NCBI GenBank assembly: GCA_959347315.1
Contig: OY365810.1
Coordinates: 10,859,228-10,923,227 of the forward strand
Reading direction: 5' to 3'
Origin: Bimastos eiseni
Taxonomy: Eukaryota > Annelida > Clitellata > Crassiclitellata > Lumbricidae
Length of the DNA stretch: 64,000 bases
Below the pieces are notes generated by a model. That model was not told where the DNA came from. It searched no databases and was given only the letters and a program-made list of their open reading frames with translations. Made by a program: the position numbers and the translations under genes. This document shows positions 47,044 through 59,900 of this stretch, one piece after another (positions within the stretch are counted from its first letter, which is position 1; each line of letters starts with the position of its first letter).

Positions 47044-48592
47044 TCAGACGTTCGTCTCGATGTTTTCAGGTTCGCTTTGGTTGAATGGTTTCCTCGGTTG
47101 ACCGACGGAGGCCACCAGGGCATGAGGCCGGGTCTGAACGAAGGGTGAGTCCTCGTTTGCACCACCATCATCGGACGAATCATCGAGATCGACAAGGCGA
47201 TTAGTATAATTTCGGGATGTTTTCACCTCAGGGGTGGGCGGCCTCTCCTCCTCTCCCTCTTCCCCTCTGTCCTGGTCATTCTCTTCAACCCCTGCGCCCT
47301 CGTCTACCGTCCTAATACCACTGCCCCCATGCTCCTCGCAGACGTGTCCCGTAAAGTCGAAGTTAGCCGAACTGATGGCGCAGTCCGCCGACTGTTCGTT
47401 GTTCTCTCGGTGGTAGAAGTAGTTGAAGTTTGATACGATTACCGGAACCGGAAGCGCGATCGTTAGAACCCCCGCGATGGCGCACAGCGACCCAACCAGC
47501 TTGCCCCACGGACTGACTGGCCGCATATCCCCGTACCCCACCGTAGTCATGGTTACCACCGCCCACCAGAAGGCGTCCGGAATGCTCTTGAAGTTCGTCT
47601 GGTTGAGTTCGGCCTCTGCAAAGTAGACGGCGCTCGAGAAGAGAATGACGCAGATCATGAGGAAGAAGATGAGAAGACCGAGCTCACGCATGCTCGCCTT
47701 GATCGTCTGTCCGAGGATCTGGAGGCCCTTGGAGTGACGGGACAGCTTGAAGATCCGGAAGACCCTTACAAGGCGGACGACCCTTAAGATGGCAAGGGAC
47801 ATGGCCTGGCTGTTGGGGCGGTCTTCGTCTACAACGACGGTGCCGAGGGTGATGTAGTAGGGGATGATGGCGACGAGGTCGATGAGGTTCATGAGGTTCT
47901 TGAAGAAGTAGAGATGGTCTGGACAGGTGGCGAAGCGCAGCACGAACTCTGATGTGAACCAGATGATGCAGACGGTTTCGATGATGAAGAACGGTTCGTT
48001 CATGCGAACCCTGTCGTCCACTTGGAGAGCATCGGAGGCACCGTGCGTTGAGTTCACCTGGTGGTAGCGCTTCAGCTCTGGCAGTGTCTCCAGGCAGAAG
48101 GTTGCGATGGAAAGGATGATTACGCTGACGGAGAGGATCGCCACGAGCCGAGCGGCCAGGGACGATTCCGGCTTCTCTAGGAGGATCCATACCCGTCGCT
48201 GGAGGGCGTTTGTCGGTAGAGGCTTGGCCGCCTCTACGACCAGACCTTCCTCCTGGCGAAATTTCAGTATGATGTCGGCACCGAGCTGGTAGAAGCTGAG
48301 CTCCTCGGAGAAGACCTCCACGTGGACGTTGACTGGACGACGGAGGTTTCCGGAGCTCTGGTAGAAGTAGAGGATGGAGTCGAAGCTGGTACGATCGCGG
48401 TCGAAGAAGTACTCATTGCGGAGCGGATCGTAGTAGCGGTTCCGCTTCTGAGGGTCCCCGAGAAGCGTGTCTGGGAACTGGTGGAGGGTTTGGAGCCGGG
48501 TTTCGAACCTGAGACCGCTGACGTTGATGATGACGCGGTCTAAGTCGGGCGGACGAGAATGAGAATCGTCAACCACAGTCGATGTACTCTGC
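47044..48592 (-). CDS. Shaker-type (Kv1) voltage-gated potassium channel, main exon
   Basis: About 510 residues in one exon, stop at 47046-47044. In order: T1 tetramerisation domain (about 14-108, with [12 protein letters not shown]), S1 (141-163), S2 (196-216), S3 (228-248), S4 (262-280; Arg at 265, 268, 271, 274, Lys at 277), S5 (299-322), pore helix and filter TTVGYGD (344-350), S6 with the PVP gating motif (376-378), acidic tail and C-terminal ETNV, a PDZ ligand like the ETDV of Kv1 channels. An NST glycosylation site is at 175 in the S1-S2 loop, as in Kv1. It forms tetrameric plasma-membrane K+ channels that repolarise excitable cells. No ATG opens the frame: it is open through the acceptor TTCTCGCAG (exon begins 48592 or 48588), so the start is in an upstream exon not identified. 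Position 352 after the filter is Arg. Confidence 0.93.
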
Positions 48593-50030
48593 CTGCGAGA
48601 ATAAAGAGGACATAATATGCGGATGAGCTTTTGATATAATGCAATGTTTAGCAGCAGAATGTGGACAATACATTACAATAAATAGGTACAATATAATATA
48701 TATAGTTTGATAGAATGACTTCAATGCACACTTAAACTAAATAAAACAAATGCAGTTTCAACTTCAAATTACTTAAAATAAGTCTAACAATACAATATAA
48801 ATGATGTGGTATAAATCATGGAATAACTTCAATACAAACAATGGAAAACAAACCAAATAAAACTACAATGAAGTTTACGTTTCAAATAACTTAAAGTACA
48901 TGACAATAAAAATTAAACATAAGCAATACAATTCATTTTAAACCTCGTAGAGGTATTTATAACGCAGTCTGGATGCAGATTAAACGAAATAATAAGACAT
49001 TTATGGCGCCATATAAATCGGCATTATTATTATTATTGCTATTATTAGCAACAAAACAGCATCAAACTGGATCAGTCTGAAAATATAAAAAATTCAATTT
49101 TGACCCAAAACAACTGCAACACAATTGAAAAGCCATGGTACACATACGCACAAGTGTCAAGACAATCCCTTCAAAGTAATTCTAAAACTACTAATACGGC
49201 TTGCAATGAAATAATACGATTTCATGTGCGCTATATTTTTTAATATAAAACGAAACAGGTTTGGATTAATAAAGATATAAGCAATTGCGATGATGTAGTC
49301 CAGTGTAGTGTTAATGACCTTCTGATGCATTTGTTAAGCAACTTTCGAAAGCGTCATAAGGCAAAGATAGATGGACGAGTTAACGTCGGCAATCTATATC
49401 TGACTCGAGTAATTCAGTCAACCGTCTCAATAAAGCAATTGTCACGAATCAGACGTCGCGACGCTTGTCCAATGGACCATGTCATGTGACTATTGCAAAG
49501 CCTCCGACCGAAACGAGGACATCCAATCAAACGAAATGCTATAAATTATGAATAAATTATAGATTGTGATTTGTTCGTTTGTTGGTTGCCTAAAAGCGAT
49601 TGGTCTGTTGGCGTGTTACTAAGACTGCGTATCTAAAACTGTCTGGTCACAGATGCTTTGCGACCCTATGTATGCCAAGTGGCATAACTAGGTCGAGAAC
49701 TCATGCCCTAAGCCAAATTACTCACAAAATGTATGACGGAAACATCTGACAATAATACAAGGGAAAGACTGTTCCAGCGTATCAAGAGTTCGTTATAGAT
49801 GACACGTTTGACAGTAATTGCGGTTTCTAAAGCATTGCGCAATAATTAATTTTCAGATTTAAATAATTATAGAATCATTAATCGGAGATGACGCAGTCAC
49901 GATATTCACTGCGTCAGGAGACGACGCATAAATGACTGTTAATGATTTTAATGTCATAATATTTACTTTACATTAGCGATTGGTTACAATTGCTCTATTA
50001 GCAGATTTTATGCATTTTATGTCTTAATAC
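48593..50030 (-). other. Upstream intron or flank of the Kv1 gene
   Basis: No coding exon recognised. Must contain or lead to the first exon of the channel. Near 49005 is a plus-strand LINE terminus GGCGCCATATAAATCGGC followed by ATT repeats. Confidence 0.4.
49002..49045 (+). mobile_element. LINE 3' terminus tag with ATT tail
   Basis: GGCGCCATATAAATCGGCATT followed by several ATT units, matching the terminus of the LINE at 3370. Confidence 0.45.
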
Positions 50031-50034
50031 TATT

Positions 50035-50410
50035 TAAGTAATGAACGTGACGAAGGTCTCTGCACAATGGATTCCTCGCTTACTGATACCATTGCAAAGA
50101 TGTAACGACATGAAAGTCTCAGACAATGTCTCGGTGCTAGAGAATGTGGCTATGAAATACTGCCACACCCACCCTATTCACCCGATTTTAGCACCTGATC
50201 TAGCACCATCAGACTTTACTGAACTTAAATTGAATATTACTTCTCGGGGACGTCGTTTCAGTACCGATAATGACGTAATTGCTTTAACCGAAGAGTACTT
50301 TTTTTAGCAAAAATAGTGGGATCTACAAAGAGGGCATTAGAAAAATGAAGAATCGTTGGAATAAATGTGTCACTCTGGCTGGGTCTCACAAAGAGAATGA
50401 CTGATAAATG
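50035..50410 (+). pseudogene. mariner transposase relic
   Basis: The frame at 50041-50307 joins TKVSAQWIPRLLIPLQR (N-terminal third of mariner transposase) directly to HPILAPDLAPSDF and RGRRFSTDNDVIALTEEYFF (catalytic C-terminal third), so the middle is deleted. After the stop another frame reads KEGIRKMKNRWNKCVTLAG, the usual mariner C-terminus. The third catalytic Asp region PDLAPSDF is visible; the element is inactive. Confidence 0.8.
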
Positions 50411-50479
50411 TTTAACATTTCAAGTCTCTACGATTTCTAGAAGTAGGTCACGTTAAACACTCTTTGAACGCCCCTCGTA

Positions 50480-50825
50480 CAATCATGCAGTCATCTATCC
50501 ACCAATCTATCCATCCCTTCATCCATCTGTAAATTCATGTATCCATCTATCTCTTCATCCATCTATAAATTCATCTTTACATCTATTCATTTATCCATCT
50601 TTCCCTTCATCAATCTATAAATTCGTCTTATTATTCATCTAACCATTTCTCCATTCATTCATTCTTAAATTCATCTATATGTATCTATTGATTCATCCTT
50701 AAATTCATCTATTCATCCGTCCATCTATCCTTTCATCCATCCATAAATTCATCCATCCATTTAATCATCTATCCATCTATCCCTTCATCCATCTATGAAT
50801 CCATCTATCCATCCACTGATCCATC
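50480..50825 (+). repeat. ATCC/ATCT degenerate array
   Basis: Repeated TTCATCCATCTAT-like units. Non-coding. Confidence 0.85.
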
Positions 50826-53515
50826 GTCACAACTGGTCGCGAATTACAATTATCGATCGTTTTCTCATCTGTATAATTTCCGCATGGATGTCCACGTGAC
50901 CATCGTGACAGCCAAATCCGTCTAGACAAACGCCTCATCACTCAACAGACTATGCGATAACTGTTACAGCATTTTTCCTCCCATCACCAGTATTTCGATA
51001 ACGCCGTCTATTTCCTTCCCTGCGTGAATCTAATACAACATCGCTGCTGTCATCATCACCAACAGTCTTGCCAATAAGATCCATCGAGAAGTAAGTCTTG
51101 ATTTTTACGGCGGTTTCCGGAAACTATCACGTTTAGCTATGTATTAAACTATATTTTTGTCCGACAAGGCAGCGTCATTTCTGGTTAAGGCCTTAAAACG
51201 AAGTTCAAGCAGCGGCTAAAGAAGATGATTTATTTTTGCATAGATGTAAGCTTACTTATCCGGTAACAATCGCAATTCCGATAGATAACCATATCCAATT
51301 CCTTTCCTGATCCCAGATAATAAGCATAGATGGAATACAAAGGTTGAAAAATTGTTGAGGGTCAACAGGGACAGAAAGAGTGACCCTACAAGGACAAGAA
51401 TCCTGAAGGTAGGGTTACCATTCCTGTTGATGAGTAGTTGCAGCTGGTTAAGCATGAATACATTGCCTTCATATTAACTTATAATCAATACACTTACTGT
51501 GATCGTCACTGACATTGCCTCCACGACCGCCACTATTATCACCATCATACACTTTTGTCACAATTATTGCAACCGCCATCGCTAGCTAATATCATCATCA
51601 CCACCTCGTCTCCAGCTTTTAAGACTATCACCACATATTCACGATCACCAACGCCAGCAAAAACGATGGCGACCAGCGTCACCAACACAACAACCACCAA
51701 CAACAAACGAAGAACAACAGAGCAACAGTTGCTACTGTCCTCTTAGAATTAAACTACCCTCTTCAACAACACAAGCAATAATCATCTTCTTCCTAGTCCG
51801 TTACTATCATCATCATCATCATCATTACACAGCAGCAGCAATAGAGGCAGCAGCGGTAACTCTGTAAGCTATTCCACGGTGCATCGACGCAACGATCGGT
51901 CATAGGCTCCAGCCGATCAATCAGGATGTCAATCAGTCAATCAATCAATCGGTCAATCGGGAAATGCGACGAAGACAACGATCTGATAGATCACACCAGA
52001 TTCGCCACCCTTTCGCACGAAACGACCCCTGCCAAGGATCGCACAAGAGACTTAGCTACATCACATATATATAATATGATAGTTTTTGAAATAGTTATGC
52101 AATTATATATAATTGTATAAATATATATAGGCCTAATGTTGCCATGTCTCGCGTTTGATCACCTTGGCTGGAGAGAGGTCGTTTACAAAAACGCATACAC
52201 TCATATACATATATATATATACATATATATAATATGTATATACGTTCCTCTCTCCAGCTCTCTGTCTTATATATATACATATATATAGAGAGAGAGGTAG
52301 AGGGGAGAGATAGAGATAGAGATAGAGAGAGCTACAGAGATAAATTATTGGCTTGTTTGAACAAGCTACGACGACGTTTTCTGGGTATTGCTTTCACCGA
52401 TGGTGGTTCAAAGATTTACTTGCAATGGTCTGAAGTGTTTAATCTTAATTTAACGAATATAACGTTGATGCGTCGTTTATAATTTCCTTCTAAATGTATT
52501 TTAACGCTGGTTATTTTTGAACAAGATTTTACATTCTCTACAGAAATGTACATAGTATAAAAATATTTGGTGTAAATAATATATGATAAAAAAATATATG
52601 GTATAAAAAAATACAAAATTCCTAGTGGGCCATCCAATCGATCAGAGTTTGATTGACGCACCTTCAAGATACCAACTCAGACTCGTTCCCCTCTAAAAAG
52701 GCAAAAACTTTTGAGGATAGATCTAACGTCAGGGATTTTGTGTAGGTAGAAAACTTACAGGTCTCAGTTGAAAGCAGCTCCAAGCGAATAAAGCCTTGTG
52801 CTGCATGATATTAAAAATGTTACTTAAAACATTTTCTTCAATGTACACTGTGCGCGTTATTTGTATACTTCACCTCTTGTAATGTATACGCGACCAGGAC
52901 GTGGTGTTTATGAAAAACTCAATATGTCTTTTTCCGAGAAAATCGAGTGCCAAAATTACAAGGGATTGTTTTTTTAATTCTTAACAAGAAAATCAACGAA
53001 TTATTAATATTTCTGAAGTTAGCATACTGCCGCAATGTGAACTAAAATATGTGAAGGGACAATGCATTGCCTGCACAATCATAAGAACGCAATCATACCT
53101 AACACAGAATTGCAAATATGACGACCACCTGAGTCATTACTGACATGCAGGGCGAAGATTCGCAGAAACAAGAAAGATATAATGATTCCCGGAGGGAGAT
53201 TACAGTGCGGTATAGTTATTATTAGCTTCCACTGTTTTCAAGTGAATTGGAGAGTATCCATTAAATTGGAAGACGGATACGAACCGGTGCTATGTAACGA
53301 CCTTGAGCAAGTCCTTCAGGCACAACTCAAAAGGATGCAGTGTTACATGTTGAGTTGAATTCGTGATTTCCATCACATTTCGTAAGGATCCATTTAAAGG
53401 TCTAATGAGTGCAGTTCATAGAAAATGGTTTACACTCTTATGGGTCAATCGATGGTCATGTAAATAATCAGTATTTCCTATATGGCTAATTTTTTGTTTT
53501 TTGCTGTTGTTCATT
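50826..53515. other. Non-coding stretch
   Basis: No exon supported. Contains ACC/CAG-rich simple sequence at 51500-51860 and a SINE-body fragment CGACCTTGAGCAAGTCCTTC near 53299. Confidence 0.45.
52195..52335 (+). repeat. AT/TATA and GA simple repeats
   Basis: TATATACA-type repeats followed by a GAGATA tract. Confidence 0.85.
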
Positions 53516-53519
53516 CATT

Positions 53520-53910
53520 CATTCATTTCGATAATTTATATAACACCTCTTCAAGGAAAACTACTCAGAGGTGCTCCCAGCCCAGCCACGGCCAAAAAAA
53601 TTACTTTAGCAGCTTACAAAAGGTAGGTAAATCATTGTAAGGGGGAAGACGGAGGGCAACCGGGAGTCCATTCCAGGTGGATGGACCAACCACTGAGAGA
53701 GCTCGACGCAGCATTAGCTCTGGACACCAGAAGCTCGCCTTTAGCAGAAGAGCGCAGAGCTCTACGCGAAAGGAGTTCAGACACCGGACGACACAGTTCA
53801 ACGAAGTAGGATGGGGCACATCCAGAGAGACACCGCCAAGGTAGCGTCGCAATGCAGAAAGTTGTTGTTGTGTACATAATGATATGTGCATTAGTAGTAG
53901 TAGCAGCAGC
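53520..53910 (-). mobile_element. CR1/L2-like LINE 3' fragment
   Basis: Minus-strand frames give CAPSYFVELCRPVSELLSRR, SAKGELLVSRA, RRALSVVGPSTWNGLPVALR and DLPTFCKLLK, the same C-terminus as the LINE at 3370. The tail reads GCTGGGAGCACCTCTGAGTA to GTTATATAAATTATCG. Confidence 0.75.
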
Positions 53911-54845
53911 AGTCATAACAATAATACTAATGGTGATGACGATGATGATAATAATATGGTGGCCGATTGGTTAGTAACGCTCGAAACGTACACTCATGTG
54001 GTAACTATAGGAAGACACAAAAGCTGAAGGCTGGCGCATGTGGAATGAACGGAGAGTAGAAGTAACTAAGGAATGGAAATGTATGATTGATATAATATAA
54101 CGATGCGTGCATGTAGGCCATGTGTTAATTTCTGGGACTCTATTTAGCTCCTTTAAGTACCTCTCAAAGAAGGTAATCGTAATCATATATTAATTATGTA
54201 TACCTGAGCTTAGTAGATTTAGCTTAGTAAGTGGAAAAGGCCTCGTTTCAATTTTCTTGATGAAACAGGCCGGACAAAGCGAGCAGAGAGGCGCAGATGC
54301 AGGATTTAGAGAGCAGGACAAATGAAATAGGATGAATTCGCAACAGTAATCGGGATTAATCGGGAGGTGCTATTCGTCCACAGAATAACCCCTTTGCGAT
54401 GTCTTTCTTTAGGCTACGTCGAGAGAGATTAGAAGTGGAGCAATGAAAGAACTAAAGTAGTTAGACCCAAACCTGAGATGAAAACTTGAAGCCGCGGTTC
54501 AAGATAATCGGTTGAATCTCATTTGCTGCTATTTGGGAACATCGTTGCACAATGGCAGCTGAATTAAGCAAACTGAATGGCGATTCCCTATAAAAGAACA
54601 CTTAAGACGTATGTATGCACGCATATTATGAATGTATGCATGCGAGTATGTAGGCCCTATTCTATTCGGTCTTGTTAAAAGCGAATCAGATAAATTAAAC
54701 AAGACTGAGTGTAGAGGATCAGAACATACGCAAAAGTCTTAGCATCGCTAGAAAAGAAACCTGAACTTAATTTCAAGTGACAGCTGGAATGACGAAGTGA
54801 AGACTCATCCTCATGGACCTACCTATTAGAGTGCTAGCTAATATT

Positions 54846-54967
54846 CATTCATTCTTTTCGATAATTTATATAACACCTCTTCAAGGGAAACTACTCAGAG
54901 GTGCTCCCAGCCCAGCCACGGCCAAAAAGAAATTACTTTAGCAGCTTACAAAAGGTAGGTAGATCAT
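54846..54967 (-). mobile_element. 5'-truncated copy of the same LINE 3' end
   Basis: About 120 bases nearly identical to 53515-53640, cut off at a TA microsatellite (54966-54990). Typical dead-on-arrival insertion. Confidence 0.75.
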
Positions 54968-55479
54968 ATATATATATATATATATATATACATTATATAT
55001 ATTATATCTATTATATATATATATATTATTCGAGGCATTCGAGTGGCAGTCCTTTGCAGCATTGGGATGGTGATTCCTTAGAGACACAGCCAAATGCGAT
55101 ACATCCTCCTTCGAGGCATTATCGGTCTCCTTAGTGCAAATCTGATTACGTTCTATCAAAATCAATGCATTGCTGGTCTAAAGCATTGAAGCTGTTGAGC
55201 GCTTCTGCAAAAGGCGATAGCTGCGCATCCTCTTTACCCTGTAATAAGACTGAGACAAAGCCAGCAGAGGTTAGAGGTTGCTATAAGGTCGGGTGCGAAC
55301 GGTTTGAACGCCTCGTTGGAACTGCGTAGATGTTACTATGGCATTAAGTGGTCTATTTGTAATATTCGCTGTGTGGATCACTGGCTGGGGTCGGCTGCAC
55401 TGAGAGAGGGACGTGTTTACCTCAGCGACGGCTTTGCGCTAAGCTCTTTGCTGAGCGATTAGCGTGGATTAGTCGACTG

Positions 55480-55667
55480 TCGAGAAGAAGAGTGTATGTG
55501 GAGAAGAGAATGGATGGAACAAGACGATAAGAAATTGAGGATAGGTAAGATGGTGGAGAAGGAAGACGGAAACTGGAGGAAAGAGCGGAGAGGGAAAATA
55601 AAGGAAGGGAAGATAAGAGAGAAAGTGGAGAGAGAGGGATAGAGAAGGAGAGGGGAAGGGAGTATGT

Positions 55668-55713
<46 letters not shown>

Positions 55714-55730
55714 AAAGAGAGAGAGGGTGT
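55480..55730 (+). repeat. Purine-rich tract with TG and GA repeats
   Basis: About 180 bases of almost pure purine, then a TG run (about 55665-55698) and GA run. Could adopt non-B DNA. Confidence 0.85.
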
Positions 55731-56574
55731 CCGCCTTATCCAGTGGTTTACGACTGAAGACGCTGAGGCGTCTCTATCGTTAAATAGGATTATGTCTACG
55801 TATAATCGGATTGAATTAATCCCTATTTAGGGCAATTGAGGCAGACACACACGTGCAGTCAAAAAGGCACGGGTAGGTACGGACAGTGGGATTCAGCAAC
55901 AGAGACAAAGACAGAAAGACCTGAAGATTGATGGAATAGATACTGGAAAGACCAATGTTGTTGAAGGTGGAGGGTATTGTGGAAAGGAACAGAGCATCGG
56001 AATCATGGAACTAACGAGTAGTGGAAAATAAAAAAATACTGACACGTAGTCAGAGTAATACTTGTATAGACTATGAGGAGGATGGAGCGATACAGACAGT
56101 GAAACACAAAGACATAACAGAGAAAGACAAAGAATGGAAGTGTATAAACTATAAGAGATACATGATACCAGGGTATGTATCTGTTATAGGCGTCTGTTCT
56201 CTGAATCAATATCATATAACACATGAAACGATTAAATTAAACATTGAAGTAGAGATAAGTGGAATTGATACGAATATGTAACCATGTATAGATAGCAGGC
56301 ATCTAGGATGAAGCAAAGGAAACGAAAATTGACACGAATGGGAAAGAAGACAGCAGTAATGACTCAGTTAGATTGAAGTCGACTGATATTCCAATTTGAA
56401 GTAATGTCACATTTCTTAACCGTACATTACTTTTCATTACCCATTGCTCATAATTATTCCTTACATTACCATATTTCACCTTAGAGCACTTTAATGTTCC
56501 TTCCTTTATATCTTAAATACTATACGGCACATCGTCTTATATTTTCCCTTGTCGTATCTTTTGAATTAATCATT

Positions 56575-56900
56575 TGAAATGTGGGCATAGAGAAAACGGA
56601 GCAAATTAGCTGGTCAGAGAACAAAACGAATGAAAAAGTGTTGGAAAAGATTGGAGAGGAAAGAATATTGATAAACACAATGAGCAAAATAAATTGGGCA
56701 CACGCTGAGAGGAGACTCACTACTAAGAACAGTCATAGAAGGACAATTAAGGGGATTCGGACAAGAGGAAGACCAAGACAGTCGTTGCTTGACTGGATGA
56801 TGACAGATGGATATGGAAAGCTTAAAGAAGAGTCTCGACTGCGAGAGGAGTGGCGACGTCGGACATTTTAACCTGCCGCAGAGGCAGAGAACTCGAACTA
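56575..56900 (+). pseudogene. LINE-type ORF C-terminal relic (RTE-like)
   Basis: The frame contains INWAHAERRLTT-like text, RTIKGIRTRGRPRQSLLDWM, MTDGYGKLKEESRLREEWRR and RTF, then a stop followed by PAAEAEN. This is the familiar C-terminal tail of endonuclease-reverse transcriptase proteins. Only the end is present. Confidence 0.6.
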
Positions 56901-59900
56901 GAAGACCGTATCTTTACCCCTCGTATTAGATTATCATATTTTTCTTACCGCATCATACTTCACCCTAATATTTTAAATGATGTACCTCATCTTATGTTTT
57001 TCCTCACCATATTTACCCCTACCTTACATTAAGTTTAGTGACGTTGCTTCATCTAATGAGGACGGTTTAAATCAGTCAAGATGGACACAAACAAAGTGTA
57101 GCCTAATACACGATCATAAGTGTGAAAAATTTGACGTGTTTCTATTGCACTCGTAAATTTTTGACCATACATACTAAATCGAAAGATGGTATTCAATACA
57201 ATACCATGCGCTGATAATGCCATCCTTGCAAAGTAAAAATATACGCACACGATCTTACGACAGATCGTCAATGGTGCTGAGTGAAGGACCTGCTCAAAGT
57301 TCTTTAAAGGTGATCGACTGGGATGAAGTTCAAACCCTCACAATGTGCGTTTTAGGCCAAGACTCTCGATCAATAGGTTACCGTGTCCCACAAGTGCGCA
57401 ATAGGAATACGTGGAGATACAATGATAACCGGCACACAAATCAAAGCAAATAACGGAAAGGAAATAAAATCACACGATCACTCACAGGAATAGTTAGAGA
57501 ATTGTTCTGTAATTTCGTTTATTGAATTAATTTGTTGTCAAAACGCGATAATTTACATTATATAGCATGCACTAATTAATTATCATAAAGTCAGAGCTAG
57601 TCACGCATGTCCTTAGTAGGTGAGGACGCCGGGGTTAACACATTGGTCACAGAATCACATTGGAGAGTGAGTATTGATTAATAAGCATTTTTAAACAGCA
57701 GCATAAACATATCTTGGCAACAAAATGGAAATAGCGTGTAGAATCAAAAGACATCTGTTCAGAAAATAAATATTGGCGTGATCAAAGATATTAGCTTCAC
57801 TGAACACGAGGAGAGAATTGGGAAATGCCAGTTGCAATGAAGGCGAAGAGAAGCGATAAATATGAGGAAGATTGGAAAACGAAAGACCTGCTCAGTAACT
57901 ATGACGGGCAAACACATGAACGAATTGACAAACCACACATACACGTACACATACTTAGAAACAAACACAAGGAGTTTCACGAAAATAGACAAATTGACAT
58001 ACAGACGATGTAGTTTTCTACAAAAATACAAGACAACCCTAGCGGAAGATATATAGAAGGAAACTTGAATGGATTCGAGTGCTTCTTTGATTGAACCATT
58101 ACTTGTTGTCTGTCTGACAGACGTCCACTCAACCACGCGTCCAACTCCTACCCAGGAACAACGTCACTCCCCTGTTTTTTTGCCAGAGGAGGACGTCCCT
58201 GTCGCCACAAGTCAGAGAATACGACGTCTCTTTTATCTAATTGTACAGACGCGCTAGCTGTAGACTGCGCAGTGGCTCGTAAATTTCCCATTTTCCAATT
58301 TCATGAATACCTGATCTGTCCTTTGGCCTCAACACGATTCATTTGACGCTCTGCTTGTTCCTCGTCCCTTCGGACCGGTCAGAAGACCGCAGATATTTAA
58401 AGAATCTCTGCGCAAATAAGTCTTCTCATATCTGCCACATCCTGGCCGCTGCAGAACCAGATTCTGTGCACAGCCTGACTAGCTTGTTCGTTGCATGTCA
58501 GAAGCTGATCTGAATCGATAGGGATGCGCTGTCAGAATGAACATTATTTTGGAAGCCACATCGGCTGAAGGCTGATTCCGGACAGCAGACTGCGTCATCA
58601 TAACGCGTCGTTGCATAGGAGGTTGTTGAAGTAATCAACCCAAGCCCTGATAAGCAATTTAGATGCGAATGCAGCTGAAATCTTAACGCTGAGCGTCAGA
58701 AATGTGTTCGATGTGTGATTGCAGCAGAAGTTATAATTTGGTGGGCAGTTAAGTTTTTAGAAAGGCAGCTACGCAAGTTAATTAGTATGTAAATACGTTA
58801 GTAGGCCTACATGTAGTTCAGAGATAGACAGGAAGGTACGTTGGCGAGTAGGTTAAAAAGTTAGTATAGGGGCGTCAATCCCCCCTAAGTGGTGGAGGCA
58901 AACACACGGATCCAAGTGACAGGAAGGCAAGATATCCTCCTAAGACTAAAAAATTATTCCCTGCGTGAAATTGGAGGCATTTGCCTCCGGGCCCCCTATC
59001 TGGATGCCTCTGAGTTAATAGGTATTAGGTAGGTCCGTATTTGGTGTTGGCAGCAAAATGGAAAAGTACCAATGGACAGGACTAGAAAATGTAGAAAATG
59101 TAGGCCTATTTTAATTTCGATAATGTTAAATCTAGTGGATGTTGAGACGCATCTCCCAGTTCAACCACCCTGCAATTTGGAATGGGCATTCTCTGTGGCT
59201 CCTCGCTTTGTGCCTAGTGCCCTTGCCACCACGCTTCATTCCAACAGTAAGACTGTTTCCTCCAGCCTTGGTTGAGTGCGAAGTTTTCGTGAGTAGAGAC
59301 CCTCACGGTGCCTACTCCAGTCGGAATGAATAGACCACATCCTTAACATTTTCTGAATCGTCTACATTGGAAAATGTGTAGATTGGTTTGTCAGTCAGTT
59401 GTTGCCCCGAATGGATGCAAACAAGTAACCAACGATGTTAGTTGACAAATTGTATATGGAGCTTCACATCTGCGCATTCACAGTTTAATAACCATGTGGA
59501 AATTGCACATCGGATGACGAATTGAATCGCCACAGGCATATTGTTCGAAGTAATTCCACCATGATCGTCCAAGTTGCAAGATCCTTTGGAGAGCGAACAG
59601 CGCAAGAGTAGATTGATCTCGTGCTATTCTGCATCAATCCAAAATAATAGACATCATGTTTTGTGGGTGTTTATACTCTTAGGCTCAATTGTTGGAACTG
59701 TATTTCTTTCAATGACAATAACAACGCCTGCACGTGCTTTTTACCAATAAAGAAATTAAGTTGTGTAGAGAACAATCAGTAAATGGCTACAGACTCTTGG
59801 ATCTTAGTGTCATAGAATTTTCCATGTAATTTAGAGTTTCCAGTTTTTGGTTTTCAAGTCAAACTGTCAATTAAAACTGCTTCATATAATTCATAAAGAC

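Noticed and set aside
47044..48576. Treating 48576 as the channel start codon
   Set aside because: The codon is GTG; the frame continues upstream through a good splice acceptor, so the start is in another exon.
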